A DNA stretch of 64,000 nucleotides from Orientallactaga sibirica (taxonomy: Eukaryota > Chordata > Mammalia > Rodentia > Dipodidae). The number at the start of each line of letters is the position of its first letter. Position 1 is the first letter of the stretch. Where the stretch lies: contig JAEOAD010002279.1 in assembly GCA_036365145.1 (NCBI GenBank), positions 244,001-308,000 of the forward strand, given 5' to 3'. Both the position numbers and the translations under genes were made by a program. Shown here piece after piece: positions 42,560 to 53,070 of the stretch. The notes under the pieces were generated by a model. It did no database searches. It had not been told where the DNA came from and worked only from the letters and a program-made list of their open reading frames with translations.

Positions 42560-43440
42560 AGCCCTGGGGCTCTCTATTCAGGGAAAAGTGGAGGTTTCAG
42601 CATAGATCTCTTTAGATTCATCCTCTTTCAGAACCCATGGAGGACAAATCCAAGAAATCAGCCCTTCTCTTTCCCACTGTGGCAACCTTGCCTAACCCTG
42701 GAGATAAAGTGCCTGATTGAAGTCACATTTAGAAAGAAGGGCAGGGGGAGGGTCAATCAAAATTCAAGATATTCTGAATAAGACTTATGTAAACCCATGT
42801 TTTTTGAATAATGGCACCCCTAGAAGCTGTAGACTGTTGCGAGAAAATTTTCAGTGCCTGGGATGGGATACCTTCCAGTAAGTTGTTGGCCAAGGAGGTT
42901 CCGGTAGCCTCCAAAACATTAAAAGCTATTGCCAAAGCCCTTGGTTGCCCTTGAGAAACAGATAGTAAGACCCTATTGCTGAAGACATCTCTTGCCTAAG
43001 TGGCAAGGTCACTGAGAAAGCAAGCTGGTGCTGAGCAGAAAACCTTCTCCCTGTAGACCAGTCAACTGAAAGCTGGAAAAAGCTGCACTGCATGCAGCCG
43101 TATGGGAGACAGAGGTCATCAGCAGTGAAAACAGTGGACACTGGAAACCTCAAGTTTGGCCAGACAGGCCCAATGACTGAACAGGTGCAATAGTGGCATG
43201 TCTGCTCTTGGGGAAACCAACTGCTCCCTAATTGGATTGAAGGCCCTCTCTATGGGAGGAAATAGATGCCTGGTACAGAAAACCTAATCAAAATGGCAGG
43301 GGAGGTTATGAGTCTTAAAGGTATAAAGCTTGCTCTTGTCTGGCTAAATGTATATATTATTCCCACCAAACTGCCCTGAAAGCACTACACTTAATGTTCA
43401 TATTCACATATTAATGCTACTCATTACCGGAGGTCTCCGA
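42560..43440 (+). mobile_element. Probable L1 3'-end sequence, copy 1
   Basis: The last 200 bp (43239-43430: GGCCCTCTCTATGGGAGG, TCTTGTCTGGCTAAATG, CCCTGAAAGCACTAC) match 44438-44625, where they lead directly into a clear L1 3' UTR. The upstream part lacks a clear coding frame. Confidence 0.5.
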
Positions 43441-44190
43441 GTCTCCTGGAGAATTAATGAGCATCACCAGAGCTCCGTGGGTTCCCCCAGGATCCCTCAC
43501 GAGCACAACAAGCTGGGTTTGATGAGGCTGTTCAACAGCAGTAGTCTACCCTTGAAGAGAGAGGATGCAAGACAGGACTCCGAAGGGGCCAAGGGAAGTT
43601 TGGGGGAGGATGCTGAAATGTAAGGAGATGGCACAGCAAATCCCTGACATTTCATCCATCGTTGTGTTAGGGTGGCAGTGAAGCATCTTTCTTCCTGAGG
43701 AGGTGGCGGGCGATGAGGGAGGGACTCCTTAGCTGGTGGACGGATGCTGTCTCTGCCGTGTTCCTGCCTTGGATCCACGTTAGAGTTTTCCTGTGCTGTA
43801 GCCCTCCCTTGTCATCTCATACTGAGAGCTTCCAATCCCAGGCGTGTCTGTCCCACTCGCCCTGCTCTGCCGTCTCGGGTACCTGTGGAGTTTGCTTGGC
43901 TCAAGAACTGGGAGGAAACTGATACCCCAGGGACGCAGTTAGAACTCCAGCTGCCAGCTCATCTCTCCCAGGGTCCTGAGGTCCTTCCTGTACAGTTGCT
44001 CAGAGGGGGTCCGGCAGGGGGAGGTCCGCCTTGTCTAGAGCAGTCTTCCATTGCTAATGCATATAGTCCTGGCTTACTTCTTTTCTCTGTCTCCCTTGTC
44101 TGTTACCTCATTTGTGTTTCCCACGACCAGCTCCCTCATAAACCCTGTCAAGTGTTTATTTATGGGACAACAAAACTAAGATAGCAGAGA
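43441..44190. other. Spacer without recognised gene
   Basis: GC-richer stretch with overlapping frames on both strands (90-146 codons, 43497-44184). None is recognised. Confidence 0.4.
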
Positions 44191-44191
44191 A

Positions 44192-44211
44192 TTTTTAAAA
44201 ATATTTTATTT

Positions 44212-44259
<48 letters not shown>

Positions 44260-44432
44260 GAGAAAGAAAGACACAGGGAGAGGGAGAGAGAGAATGGCCT
44301 TCAGCCACTGCAAACAAACTCCAGACGTATGCACCACCTTATGCATCTGGCTTATGTGGGTCCTGGGGAATCAAACTGAGGTCCTTTGGCTTTGCAAGCA
44401 AGTGCCTTAACCATTAAGCTGCTCTCCAGCCC
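44192..44432 (-). mobile_element. B2-superfamily SINE with long (ATTT)n tail
   Basis: Minus-strand copy. Tail of about 14 ATTT units (44206-44260). Head shortened to AAGCTGCTCTCCAGCCC. Confidence 0.9.
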
Positions 44433-44435
44433 AAG

Positions 44436-45068
44436 AAGGCCCTCTCTATGGGAGGGAATACATGCCTGGTACTAAAAAAACTAAGCAAAAGTCTGTGGCA
44501 GGGGAAGTCTTGAGCCTTAGGGGTATAAAGCCTGCTCTTGTCTGGCTAAATGTATATATTATTCCCACCAAGCTGCCCTGAAAGCACTACGCTTAATGTT
44601 CATATTCACATATTAATGCTACTCTCACTTCTGGTTAGAGAAGCTTCTCTTTTCAGATGGCGATGACCACTGGGATGACCAAAAGGCAACATAGTGCTGA
44701 GAAGAAGGGATGGAGGAGTGCCTAGCACTGAAACATCTCTGTCACACCCTCCAAGGCTCAGGGACCATTGCGGAAGAGGGGGCAGAAAGCATGTAAGAAC
44801 CAAAAGAAGCATAGGACTCCTTACAATGTAAATGTCCAGACAGAAATTGGCCTCGATATCCATGACCTCACAGTGCCTAGCAATACCTTCACAAGACCCT
44901 CATAATAGGAGGAAAAGACGATGACATCAAATTAAAAGAGAGACTAATGGAGAGAGGGAGGGGATATGATGGAGACTGGAGTTCTGAAGGGAAATGGGGG
45001 AGGGGAGGGAAATATTATGGTTTATTGTAAGTATGTAAGTTGTTAATAAAAAATTTTAAAAAAAGAAA
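44436..45068 (+). mobile_element. L1 3' end with poly(A), copy 2
   Basis: Ends GGTTTATTGTAAGTATG, then GTTGTTAATAAAAAA and an A-rich tail, as an L1 3' UTR does. The complementary copy at 25478-25825 and the diverged copy at 60985-61350 (CTCTGTCACACCCTCC, GACCTCACAGTG) define the family. Confidence 0.8.
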
Positions 45069-45079
45069 TAAGGGCAGAT

Positions 45080-45400
45080 GGGGACTGTGTAGATGGCTCA
45101 TGGCTCAGCTAGTAAGCATGCCTGCCACATACACACGGGAGCCCCAAGAGGACCTGATTCAGCACGAGTTTGATTCCCCAGCACCCACATAAAAAGCTGG
45201 GTGTGGCTACACATGGCCTATAGTTCCAGTCCTTTGTGTGGGGGGCGGGGTTACACTTTGTTCAGCCTGAGACGCCATCTCAAGGAAATAATTCAAACTA
45301 ACAAAGGGGGAAGACAACTGATGGTTTCCTCCGACCTCTGCATGTATGCACACACATGTGCGTACACAAGACATACACACACCACACATACCACACAAAC
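45080..45400 (+). mobile_element. Old tRNA-derived SINE
   Basis: GATGGCTCATGGCTCAGC, TTTGATTCCCCAGCACCCAC and AGCTGGGTGTGGCTACAC, followed by GACGCCATCTCAAGG. A longer, older family than the main SINE (B4-like is a guess). A relative lies at 47492. Confidence 0.6.
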
Positions 45401-45410
45401 CCTGACCAAA

Positions 45411-45473
45411 GAAGCAGCAGCAGCAGCAGAAGAAGAAGAAGAAGAAGAAGAAAAGAAGCAGCAGCAGCAGCAG
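45411..45473 (+). repeat. Triplet repeat (AGC)n-(AGA)n-(AGC)n
   Basis: Five CAG-type units, seven or so AAG units, then five CAG-type units again, at the tail of the old SINE. Confidence 0.95.
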
Positions 45474-45720
45474 CGAAGATATGGACTCCAGCTTAAAATT
45501 TCAGTGTCCAATCTTACCCCATTCTTGGAAGATCTTTGCATCCGTGTTTCCATGTGGATTTAACACCACCACAGCAAAGCCGCCATTTGCTATAGAATCT
45601 TGATTTGGAGAGTTGAGAAGGCCCACTCACCCCCTTCAGCTCAGGCCCTGTATGTGCTCTAGAAATCCTGTGGCTAAGCTATAGGGCGAGGATTATTTGT
45701 CAATTAAAAATAACATTTTA

Positions 45721-45937
45721 GGGCTGGAGGGATGGCTTAGCAGTTAAGGCGCTTGCCTGCAAAGCCAAAGGACCTAGGTTCGATTCCCCAGGACCCACGT
45801 TAGCCAGATGCATAAGGGGGCACACATGTCTGGAATTCGCTTGCAGTGGCTGGAGGCCCTGACGTGCCCATTCTCCTCCCTCTCTCTTTCTCCTCTTTCT
45901 CTGTCAAATAAATAAAAATAGAATATTAAAAAATAAT
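45721..45937 (+). mobile_element. B2-superfamily SINE, subtype I, with TSD
   Basis: Perfect 12-bp TSD AATAACATTTTA at 45709-45720 and 45938-45949. B box GGTTCGATTCC intact. Confidence 0.95.
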
Positions 45938-46083
45938 AATAACATTTTAAAACAAGGCACGGCTCCTCCTTAACCCAGCTGAGTATGGAGTCCCCACAGC
46001 ATTGCTGTTCCAATGGCCTCACCATATGTAAGCATCATTAAGAGGGGGCATGAGTGGAGGAGGATGGCCAGGAGGCAGGATCC

Positions 46084-46211
46084 AATAATAATAATAATAA
46101 TAATAATAATGATAAATCAAGCAATAATGAAATTATAACAACAATAATAAAAATAAAATATAAGAATATAATATAATATAATAAAATGATAGCAATATAA
46201 TAATAATGATA

Positions 46212-46261
<50 letters not shown>
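46084..46261 (+). repeat. (AAT)n microsatellite, compound
   Basis: Two (AAT)n runs separated by degenerate AT-rich sequence. Directly precedes the next SINE. Confidence 0.95.
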
Positions 46262-46264
46262 CTG

Positions 46265-46460
46265 GTGGGCTGGAGAAATGGCTCAGCAGCAAAACCTCAT
46301 GGCTCAAGTTCGATTCCCCACATGAAGTCAGCTGCATAAAGTGGTACATCCACCTGGAGTTCATTTGCAGTGCCAGAGGCCCTGGCATGCTCATTTCCTC
46401 TCTCTCATTTTCTCTGTCTTTTTGCAAATAAATAAATTAATTAGTTAATAAAAAAAAACT
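46265..46460 (+). mobile_element. B2-superfamily SINE, shortened head
   Basis: GGGCTGGAGAAATGGCTCAG, then a deletion before GTTCGATTCCCC. CT tract and AAATAAATTAATT tail. Confidence 0.88.
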
Positions 46461-47155
46461 ATGTGATTGGGAGGGAGGACAGAGAGAAAGGTACAGGGGA
46501 TGGGAGACCCTTTCTGTTAAGTTTCTCTAACAAATGAATAAAGGTAAAAGTGTGAAAATGGAAAAGCACCGGGTCATATTTGACTAGAGATAGCTATCTT
46601 TTACTAATCAGCTTTTGCCTTTTATTTGTTATTTTTACAGCTTCTACTGCACTTAGTAAAGTCAATGTGAGTTTATTTTATGGAGCAGAAATTCTTGAAA
46701 AAAATTAACTGTGATTAGAATTTCCAAAAGCTCCATTTCTTTTTTCCCCTCTTAGCTCCGATTATAAAACTGTAGAACTATTCAGTGGGAAAAATATTGG
46801 CCTACAATATAATGAGATCATTCCAAAGATTTCAGGGTGTTTTAAAAATCCTATATTTAAATTTCAAGTGTTAATTTTAGATAAGATATTTATAACCCGA
46901 ATAGCAACAGGAAATTTCAGTGAAAAAAAAATGTCTAAACTATTTCTGTTTGGAAATTATACGTTACAAAAACGGGAACATGCCATGGTTAATTAATGCT
47001 GTGGTTCTAGTTTGATGGGCAGAAACGACTGAGGTAAGGAATAATAGATCAAGCATCGGTTGCTTTGGGATAGGGCGACCATCGTACATCCTGCCATAAA
47101 GAAGAACGTCATATGGGGTGGTGACAATCTCATACTGGACTTTTCCCTCTCTCTC
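46461..47155. other. Repeat-free AT-rich block
   Basis: About 600-700 bp with no recognisable transposon in a window where one usually occurs every 300 bp. Contains TTAATTAATG (46990-46999) and TGATTAGAATTTCC. No open frame of note. A candidate for conserved non-coding sequence, by exclusion only. Confidence 0.3.
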
Positions 47156-47157
47156 TC

Positions 47158-47369
47158 TTTTTAAATATTTTATTTTTATTTATTTATTTATTTGACAGAG
47201 AGAAAGAGGGAGAGAGACAGAATGGGCATGCCAGGCCCTCCAGCCACTGCAAACAAACTACAGACACATGCACCCCCTTGTGCATCTGGCTCATGTGGGT
47301 CCTGGAATCGAACCAGGGTCCTTTGGCTTTGTAGGCAAACGCCTTAACAGCAAGCCATCCCTCCAGCCC
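47158..47369 (-). mobile_element. B2-superfamily SINE, subtype I
   Basis: Minus-strand copy ending CATCCCTCCAGCCC. Confidence 0.92.
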
Positions 47370-47491
47370 TGGCTTTTCTCTTTTATGTGGATAATTTCTC
47401 CATATTCCTGGATACAATGGGCTCCCACCACTACTCTATGACACTTTTCCGTAGCTCTCAGCATCCTTCTTGCGTAATAGAAAAATGTTGT

Positions 47492-47780
47492 TGTAGTTGG
47501 GTTGGGGAGATGACTCAGAGGTTCAGAGAATTTGCTACTTAAACGTGAGAACCTGGGAGGGTGACTCTTCCATCTCCATCCCTGGAGGACTGGGGTTCCA
47601 GATGTGCACAGTCAGGCCCAGCTGTTTATGTGTTGACATGGGTTCTGGGGCAATCTAATTATTGAACCCTGAGTCCCTGAGGGGTGGAGACAGGGGCATG
47701 GCTTGGGTTCATGGATTGAAAATAGCTACTCCAGGTTGAAGCAGAGATTCTGTCTCAAAGAAATACATGGAAGAATGCTA
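47492..47780 (+). mobile_element. Old tRNA-derived SINE
   Basis: TTGGGGAGATGACTCAGAGG, CTCCATCCCTGGAGGAC, then GATTCTGTCTCAAAGAAAT. Same general layout as the element at 45080. Confidence 0.55.
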
Positions 47781-47794
47781 GAAAATGACACTGG

Positions 47795-47958
47795 GGCTGG
47801 GTGCGGTAGCACCTGCCTTTAATCCCAGCACTCGGCGAGGCAGAGGTAGGAGGATCGCCATAAGTTCGAGGCCACCCTGAGACTACATAGTGAATTCCAG
47901 GTCAGCCTGGGCCAGAGTGAAACCCTACCTCAAAAAGCAAAACAAAACAAAACAAAAA
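47795..47958 (+). mobile_element. B1 SINE
   Basis: Complete, ending in (AAAAC)n. GACACTGG on both sides marks the TSD. Confidence 0.92.
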
Positions 47959-48084
47959 GACACTGGAAGTCTTCCTCTGGTCACCACGCACATGTCATAA
48001 ACACACCACACATCACCGCCCCCACCCACCCACCACCACACAATGGTATAGCTCAATTTGCCTCCTGCTTCCTCAGGATAAGAG

Positions 48085-48172
48085 ATTCTGCCTGCTATGC
48101 CGCAGCACTTAGAAGAGGGCCTGATGTGTAGTGCAGAGAGACCCTGCCAAATATTTGTTGAATGAGTGGAAA
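48085..48172 (+). mobile_element. L2/MIR-type 3' end relic
   Basis: GGGCCTGATGTGTAGTGC and AATATTTGTTGAATGAGTGG are the usual ending of such elements. Confidence 0.6.
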
Positions 48173-48251
48173 GCTCACCGTATGGGCCATCTCTTCCGTG
48201 ATCTTATGCTAAACACATTTTATATTCTACTCACAGCCCTTTCCAGACCAT

Positions 48252-48286
48252 ACACACGCACGCACGCACGCACGCACGCACGCACC
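48252..48286 (+). repeat. (CACG)n microsatellite
   Basis: Seven to eight CACG/CGCA units, CpG-bearing. Confidence 0.95.
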
Positions 48287-48289
48287 ACC

Positions 48290-48545
48290 ATATGCGTGTG
48301 TCTTTTTGTCTGGCTTCTTTTAGCTAGCATAATGTTTCCAAGGCTCGTTCACATTATAGGGTAAATGAGGATCCCATTCCTTTTTATTGTATGAGTAATA
48401 TTGGATTGTGTGGATTATAGCAAATTTCCTTTATGTATCTGTTGCTGGGCACAGGGTTATTTCTCCCTTTTGGCTCTCTTGAGCAGAGCCGCTATGAACA
48501 TTCTTGTGTGCAGATGTTTATTCGTGTCATCTTTTCTTATCTGCC
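48290..48545. mobile_element. Old L1 fragment
   Basis: GCTTCTTTTAGCTAGCATAA, TTCCAAGGCTCGTTCACAT, CGCTATGAACATTCTTGTG follow a common mammalian L1M-type sequence. I cannot set the strand with confidence. Confidence 0.6.
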
Positions 48546-49265
48546 TAACACCATGAACTTCGTGAGGACAAGGACCCGGGTCTGAAATGTTCACAGGCAT
48601 ATTCGTAAGACTAAACCGTGGCCTAGAAAACATTTAAAATTCTAATTAAAGTCAATGATCAAAGTGTCCTGACTAACACAGAGCCACAACCTTTAAAACC
48701 TGGATAATTGCCACCTATACAAATGCATAACAGGCCTTAGTTCCCGTGAAGGCTCCCTGTGGAGGGGGTGTGTGAGGCCTCCAGGTCTCCAGTGTGTGTG
48801 TGTGGTGGGGGAGGGCTGAGGGTGGGAAGGTGTGTGGGTGAGGTTGGAGGGGATGGAGGGGTTCCTTGTTCCTCAGGCAGCTGAGCGAAGAAGCTGCAGG
48901 AAGCAGCCCGTTGTCTTTCATTTTCAACTATCAAAGGTTGGCTTTTGTGTCAAATTCTGCAGGTGTTTCCCAGATATTCAAAAATGATTTCGGCTTTTAG
49001 AAATACACTTTATGTATTATTATTATTATTTTTTGCAATGAGGACTCCTTCAACCTCTTAAAATTAGCATGTGTTCCAACCCAAAAGAGTAAGTTGGATT
49101 CACTTTAGAAAGACAACTTTTGAAATGGAGTGTCATTTTCAAATTTTCACTTTACTTTTTGTGGGTGACTTGCTTATTTTTTTTTGTTGTTGTTGTTAAG
49201 AATGGTAAAATACACGGAGCATAAATGTATCTTCTTACCAATATATACATATATATATATATAAT
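48546..49265. other. Spacer without recognised gene
   Basis: G/T-rich patch at 48760-48860, a short (TA)n at 49243-49262; otherwise unclassified. Confidence 0.5.
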
Positions 49266-49390
49266 TTTTTTTTGAGATAGGGTCCAGTCTGGCATGAAAC
49301 TCACTAAGTAGCCCAGACTGACAGAGTGAGCCTCTTGTTTTAGATTTCTGAGTGCTTGGATTACGGTTTGTAAATCACTATACCTTAGCT
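49266..49390 (-). mobile_element. Old B1-like relic
   Basis: GAGATAGGGTCCAGTCTGGC and GTAGCCCAGACTGAC to GAGTGCTTGGATTACGG keep the order of a minus-strand B1. Confidence 0.55.
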
Positions 49391-49396
49391 TTATTT

Positions 49397-49628
49397 TTAA
49401 AATATTTTTATTTATTTGTGATATCTATCATCTATCTATAATGTATACAGAGACAGAGACAAGAGCCAGAGGGAGTATGGGTGCAACAGGGCCTTCTGCC
49501 GCTGTTAACCCCATGCACGCATGCGCCACTTTGTGTACCCGGATTTACATGGGTACTGGGGAATTGAGCCTAGCTGGCAGACTTTTGCAAGCAGGCTCCT
49601 TTAAGCCCTGAGCCCTTCCTCCATCACT
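49397..49628 (-). mobile_element. B2-superfamily SINE, old copy
   Basis: GGGTGCAACAGGGCCTTC to CCTGAGCCCTTCCTCC. Strongly diverged. Confidence 0.75.
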
Positions 49629-49834
49629 GTGCCTGCTCTGGAAGTTAGTTCATCCCAGAGAACTTGAAGCTGTCTGCTACAGCTACCTGGTAACTTCTGT
49701 AACTTAAAAAAAGCATCATCTGTGAGTGGAGAATAATTTATGCGTGCATTGTTACCACGCTTTCTACATGACAATGAATGTTCTTTCCCTGGATTTCCTT
49801 ACATGAAGCCACTTGTTTGCTCCATTATTTGATT

Positions 49835-49980
49835 CTCTCTCAAAACTGTCACGGTCGTTTTACAGATGAGGAGCCCAAGGTCAAGAGAACACCGGGATGT
49901 ACCCAAGGTCACAGACAGCGAGCAGAACAGCCAGGCTGTGAAGTCAACTTCAGAACACACGATTTCCTCCCAGACAACAT
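49835..49980 (-). mobile_element. MIR relic
   Basis: TTTTACAGATGAGGAGCCCA, then ACCCAAGGTCACAGACAGC, the complement of the MIR core. Confidence 0.8.
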
Positions 49981-50115
49981 TTAAAGAGTGACCTTGGCTC
50001 TGCCCCGAGGGATTCTGGGAAAAGAGGAAGGTGCTTCTAAAAGAAATGTTATTATTTACTATCTAAACGCCTTTTTCTTTTTAGCCAATCCATCTACTTT
50101 ATGCTATCTTTTTTC

Positions 50116-50320
50116 TTTTCTTTTTTTTTTATGGTTTTTCGAGGTAGGGTCTCACTCCGGTCCAGGCTGACCTGGAATTCACTATGTTGTCTCTGGGTGG
50201 CCTTGAACTCATGGCGATCCTCTTACCTCTGCGTCCCGAGAGCTGGGATTAAAGGCTCTCCCAGGATCGATTCCCCATTACCCATGTTAATCCAGATGTA
50301 CAAAGTGGTACATGCCAGGC
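50116..50320 (-). mobile_element. Chimeric insert: B1 joined to an inverted SINE fragment
   Basis: 50116-50258 is a minus-strand B1 lacking its 5' end; 50262-50318 is a plus-strand piece of the B2-superfamily SINE (GATCGATTCCCCATTACCC, ATCCAGATGTACAAAGTGG). The pair is bracketed by CTATCTTTTTT at about 50105 and 50321. Confidence 0.75.
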
Positions 50321-50399
50321 TCTATCTTTTTTTCTTGTTTAGCTTTTATCTATTGTCTTGAGCATTATTCACGGGCAGGCTTAAGCCACTGCACTCAGT

Positions 50400-50582
50400 A
50401 AATGCTCGGGTTTTGGAGTCAGATCTGGGCTGGCATCATGGCTTTGTCCCTAAATTAGTTGGCTGGCCTTAGAGAAGTCATTTAACCTCTCTTCTAACAC
50501 GTCCGTGGCCCCATCTATAAGATGGTGATTACACCAGTACTGACCTCATTCTGTCCTAATAAGAAGTAAATGAGATAATGCT

Positions 50583-50614
<32 letters not shown>

Positions 50615-50680
50615 CAGCATGTTTCCCTAGCCCACTGCAAACAATAAAAGGCAGATGTTATTATTGTTATTATTGTCCTA
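50400..50680 (+). mobile_element. MIR with internal A27 tract
   Basis: GGAGTCAGATCTGGGC, GAAGTCATTTAACCTCTC, GGTGATTACACCAGTAC, AAATGAGATAATGC, then 27 A (50583-50609), then GAGCCCAGCATG and TTATTATTGTTATTATT. The A run sits where MIR reads A/T. Confidence 0.8.
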
Positions 50681-50689
50681 ATATATATG

Positions 50690-50925
50690 TGTATATGTGT
50701 GTGTGTGTGTAAGTACTTCATCCAGGTGACATAAATGTTTGGTAAAGGGCTGAATTCTCACAGCTAGAAAGCATGACAAGACCCCAGAGTTTCAGATGGG
50801 AATAAGAGCCACCCCGCTTTGTTGTCCTTTATGAGTAGCACGTGAACTCAATTTCCACATCACCAGACAGGGTCATTAACACCTATCTCTCTGATTTCTT
50901 GTGAACATATTTGTTACACTCCTAG
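50690..50925. other. Spacer with short (GT)n
   Basis: TATATGTGTATATGTGTGTGTGT at 50682-50710 in part; otherwise unclassified. Confidence 0.5.
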
Positions 50926-50938
50926 AACACAGTGTGTG

Positions 50939-51240
50939 GGCTGGAGAGATAGCTTAGAGGTTAAGGCACATGCCTGTGAAGCCTAAGGACTCAAGTTCGA
51001 TGCTCCAGGTCCCATGTAAGCCAGATGCACGTGGTGACACATGTGTCTGGAGTTCGTTTGCAGTGGCTGGAGGCCCTGGCATGCCCATTCTCAGTTTCTC
51101 TTTCTCTCTCCCTCTCTGTCTCTAATAAAAACAAAAGCAAACAAAAACAAAACAAAAAACCCCAGAATGGGGCTGCCCTGCCAGGGCAACCTCATTTAAA
51201 AAAAACAAAAAAAAAACAAAAACAAAAACAAAAAAACAAA
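50939..51240 (+). mobile_element. B2-superfamily SINE with 3' transduced sequence
   Basis: The SINE body and CT tract end near 51125, followed by an A/C-rich tail, then 37 bp of unrelated sequence (about 51160-51197, CCCAGAATGGGGCTGCCC ...), then a second (AAAAC)n tail. The 13-bp TSD AACACAGTGTGTG (50926-50938, 51241-51253) encloses all of it. Confidence 0.88.
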
Positions 51241-51411
51241 AACACAGTGTGTGTTCAAGGAATGTAAGCGACCATTAATTACTCTTGTAGATGTTATCAT
51301 TTCAACCTTGCAGATCAGAGAGTGGCAGGTACTCACGTAGTGATTTTGGAAGGTTAAGCTTCAAACACTAGCTCATAACATGACAGTGATAATTAACAAG
51401 ATGTATCTTTC

Positions 51412-51608
51412 TTTAAAAAATTTATTTATTCATTAGACAGAGAGAAAGAGAGAGAGAACGGGTGTGCCAAGGCCTCTAGCCAGTGCAAAGAAACTCCAGA
51501 TGCATGCGCCAGCATGTGCATCTGGCTTACATGGGATCTGGGGAATGGAACCTGGGTCCTTTGGCTTCCCAGGCAAGCGCCTTAACAGCTAAGCCACCTC
51601 TCCAGCCC
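51412..51608 (-). mobile_element. B2-superfamily SINE, subtype I
   Basis: Minus-strand copy, ending CCTCTCCAGCCC. ACAAGATKTRTCTT on both sides. Confidence 0.9.
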
Positions 51609-51619
51609 CACAAGATTTG

Positions 51620-52088
51620 TCTTAAAATCTAAGATACTTTGCCACCAGATCCAAGGCCATTTGTAACCCAATTCTTCCTCTGGTCCAAAACGTACACTCA
51701 ATGTAAGCATTATTTCTTTAGCATGGACTCCATGCCAGGGCTGGTTTTTATGGGACAAGCAACGATGAATGCTGGATTGATTGCTTTCCAGCCCATATTT
51801 CCTCCTGGGTGAGGGTGTCATTTCAGTCCCATGGTTTTAAATATCTACCTTCTTACCCTTCAGACCATCTGCAGCTGCTTATTTCCTATGTCCACTGAGA
51901 TGTGAAACACCTCCCAGGTAATGTGGCCAGAATAAAAACCCTTAGCATCTTGCCCTCCCCCTTCCATAAATCTGCCCTTGTCTGGTGGCTGTATTATATT
52001 TCAGTAAAAAGTGCTATAATTCAGTCAGCAGCTTAGGCCAGAATTGGAGTCATTTAGAACTTCTGACTTTGTTTTCCATGCTCATATT
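51620..52088. other. Spacer without recognised gene
   Basis: Unclassified; an open frame on the minus strand (51582-51821) is not recognised. Confidence 0.5.
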
Positions 52089-52192
52089 TAGTTTTTGCAT
52101 CTGTCTGTTTGTGGGTACTGGGGAATAAAACCTTGGCTGACGGGCTTTTCCAGCAAGAGCCTTTAACTGCTATGTCATCTTCCCAAACCCCT
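52089..52192 (-). mobile_element. B2-superfamily SINE fragment
   Basis: Only the head half: GTGGGTACTGGGGAATAAAA to CTATGTCATCTTCCCAAACC. Confidence 0.7.
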
Positions 52193-52233
52193 CCATCCAT
52201 ACCTATACCCAATAAATCAATAAATATCATGAG

Positions 52234-52498
52234 TTTTACCTTTAGGATATAACAGAGACAATTTTACCTTTAGGATATAACAGAGAGAAAGAGAGAAACA
52301 GAAAGAGAGAGAATTGGTGCACCAGGGCCTCAGTCACTGCAATAGAACTTCGGATGCTTGCGCCACCTAGTGGGTATGTGTGGCCTTGCGCTTGCCTCAC
52401 CTTCATGCGTCTGGCTGCATGTGGGATATGGAGAGTTGAACATGGGTCCTTAGGCTTCGCAGGCAAGCACCTTCACCGCTAAGCTGTCTCTCCAGCCC
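52234..52498 (-). mobile_element. B2-superfamily SINE, subtype III, with a duplicated border
   Basis: Subtype III body (GCGCCACCTAGTGGGTATG). At its left border TTTTACCTTTAGGATATAAC occurs twice, at 52234 and 52263 (period 29). Confidence 0.88.
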
Positions 52499-52599
52499 TA
52501 GAGGGAAACCTGAAATTCTATCAGACACCTCAAGCTCTAGCTCCAGTCACATCTCCACCATCGTTTAATCCCCCTCCCTTTTCCCTCTAGTCCTCAAGT

Positions 52600-52795
52600 C
52601 TCACCAATCCGTGCCTCTTCTTGTCTGATCCAAGTGTGTCCCTTTAACCTTGGTCTTCCTCTGGGGCAACGTCTCAGCTATTTGCTTGATGAATACCTTC
52701 AGATTAGTCACACTGTTGCTCAAATGTTCCTCCTAAGAGACAGCTTTCCCTGAATGCTCATGATTTACTATGCTATTAACTTACGCATTCTATTT
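52600..52795 (+). mobile_element. L2-like relic
   Basis: GCTCAAATGTTCCTCCTAAG, then GCTTTCCCTGAATGCTC follows the L2 3' region. A further piece may lie at 53350-53440. Confidence 0.5.
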
Positions 52796-52809
52796 TCCTT
52801 TTCTATTTT

Positions 52810-53052
52810 CTTTTTTTAATTTGAGAGAGAGAGACAGAGAGACAGAGAGGAAGAGGCAGACAGAGAATGGGCACAGCAGGGCCTCTCAGCCGCTGTGAAC
52901 GAACTCCAGACACGTGTGCCCCCTTCTGGGCAAGTGAGACATTGCACGCTTGCATCACTTTTGCGTCTGGCTAAACGTGAGACCTGGAGATTCGAACAGG
53001 TGCTCTTAGACTTCACAGGCAGGCCGCTTAACCGCTAAGCCATCTCTCCAGC
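52810..53052 (-). mobile_element. B2-superfamily SINE, subtype II
   Basis: Minus-strand copy ending CTCTCCAGCC. CTATTTT on both sides, with the right copy reused by the next B1. Confidence 0.9.
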
Positions 53053-53070
53053 CCTATTTTATTTTTCTTT

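Noticed and set aside
43497..44184. Coding exon in the GC-richer stretch
   Set aside because: Frames are open on both strands and none resembles a known protein; no convincing splice pair seen.
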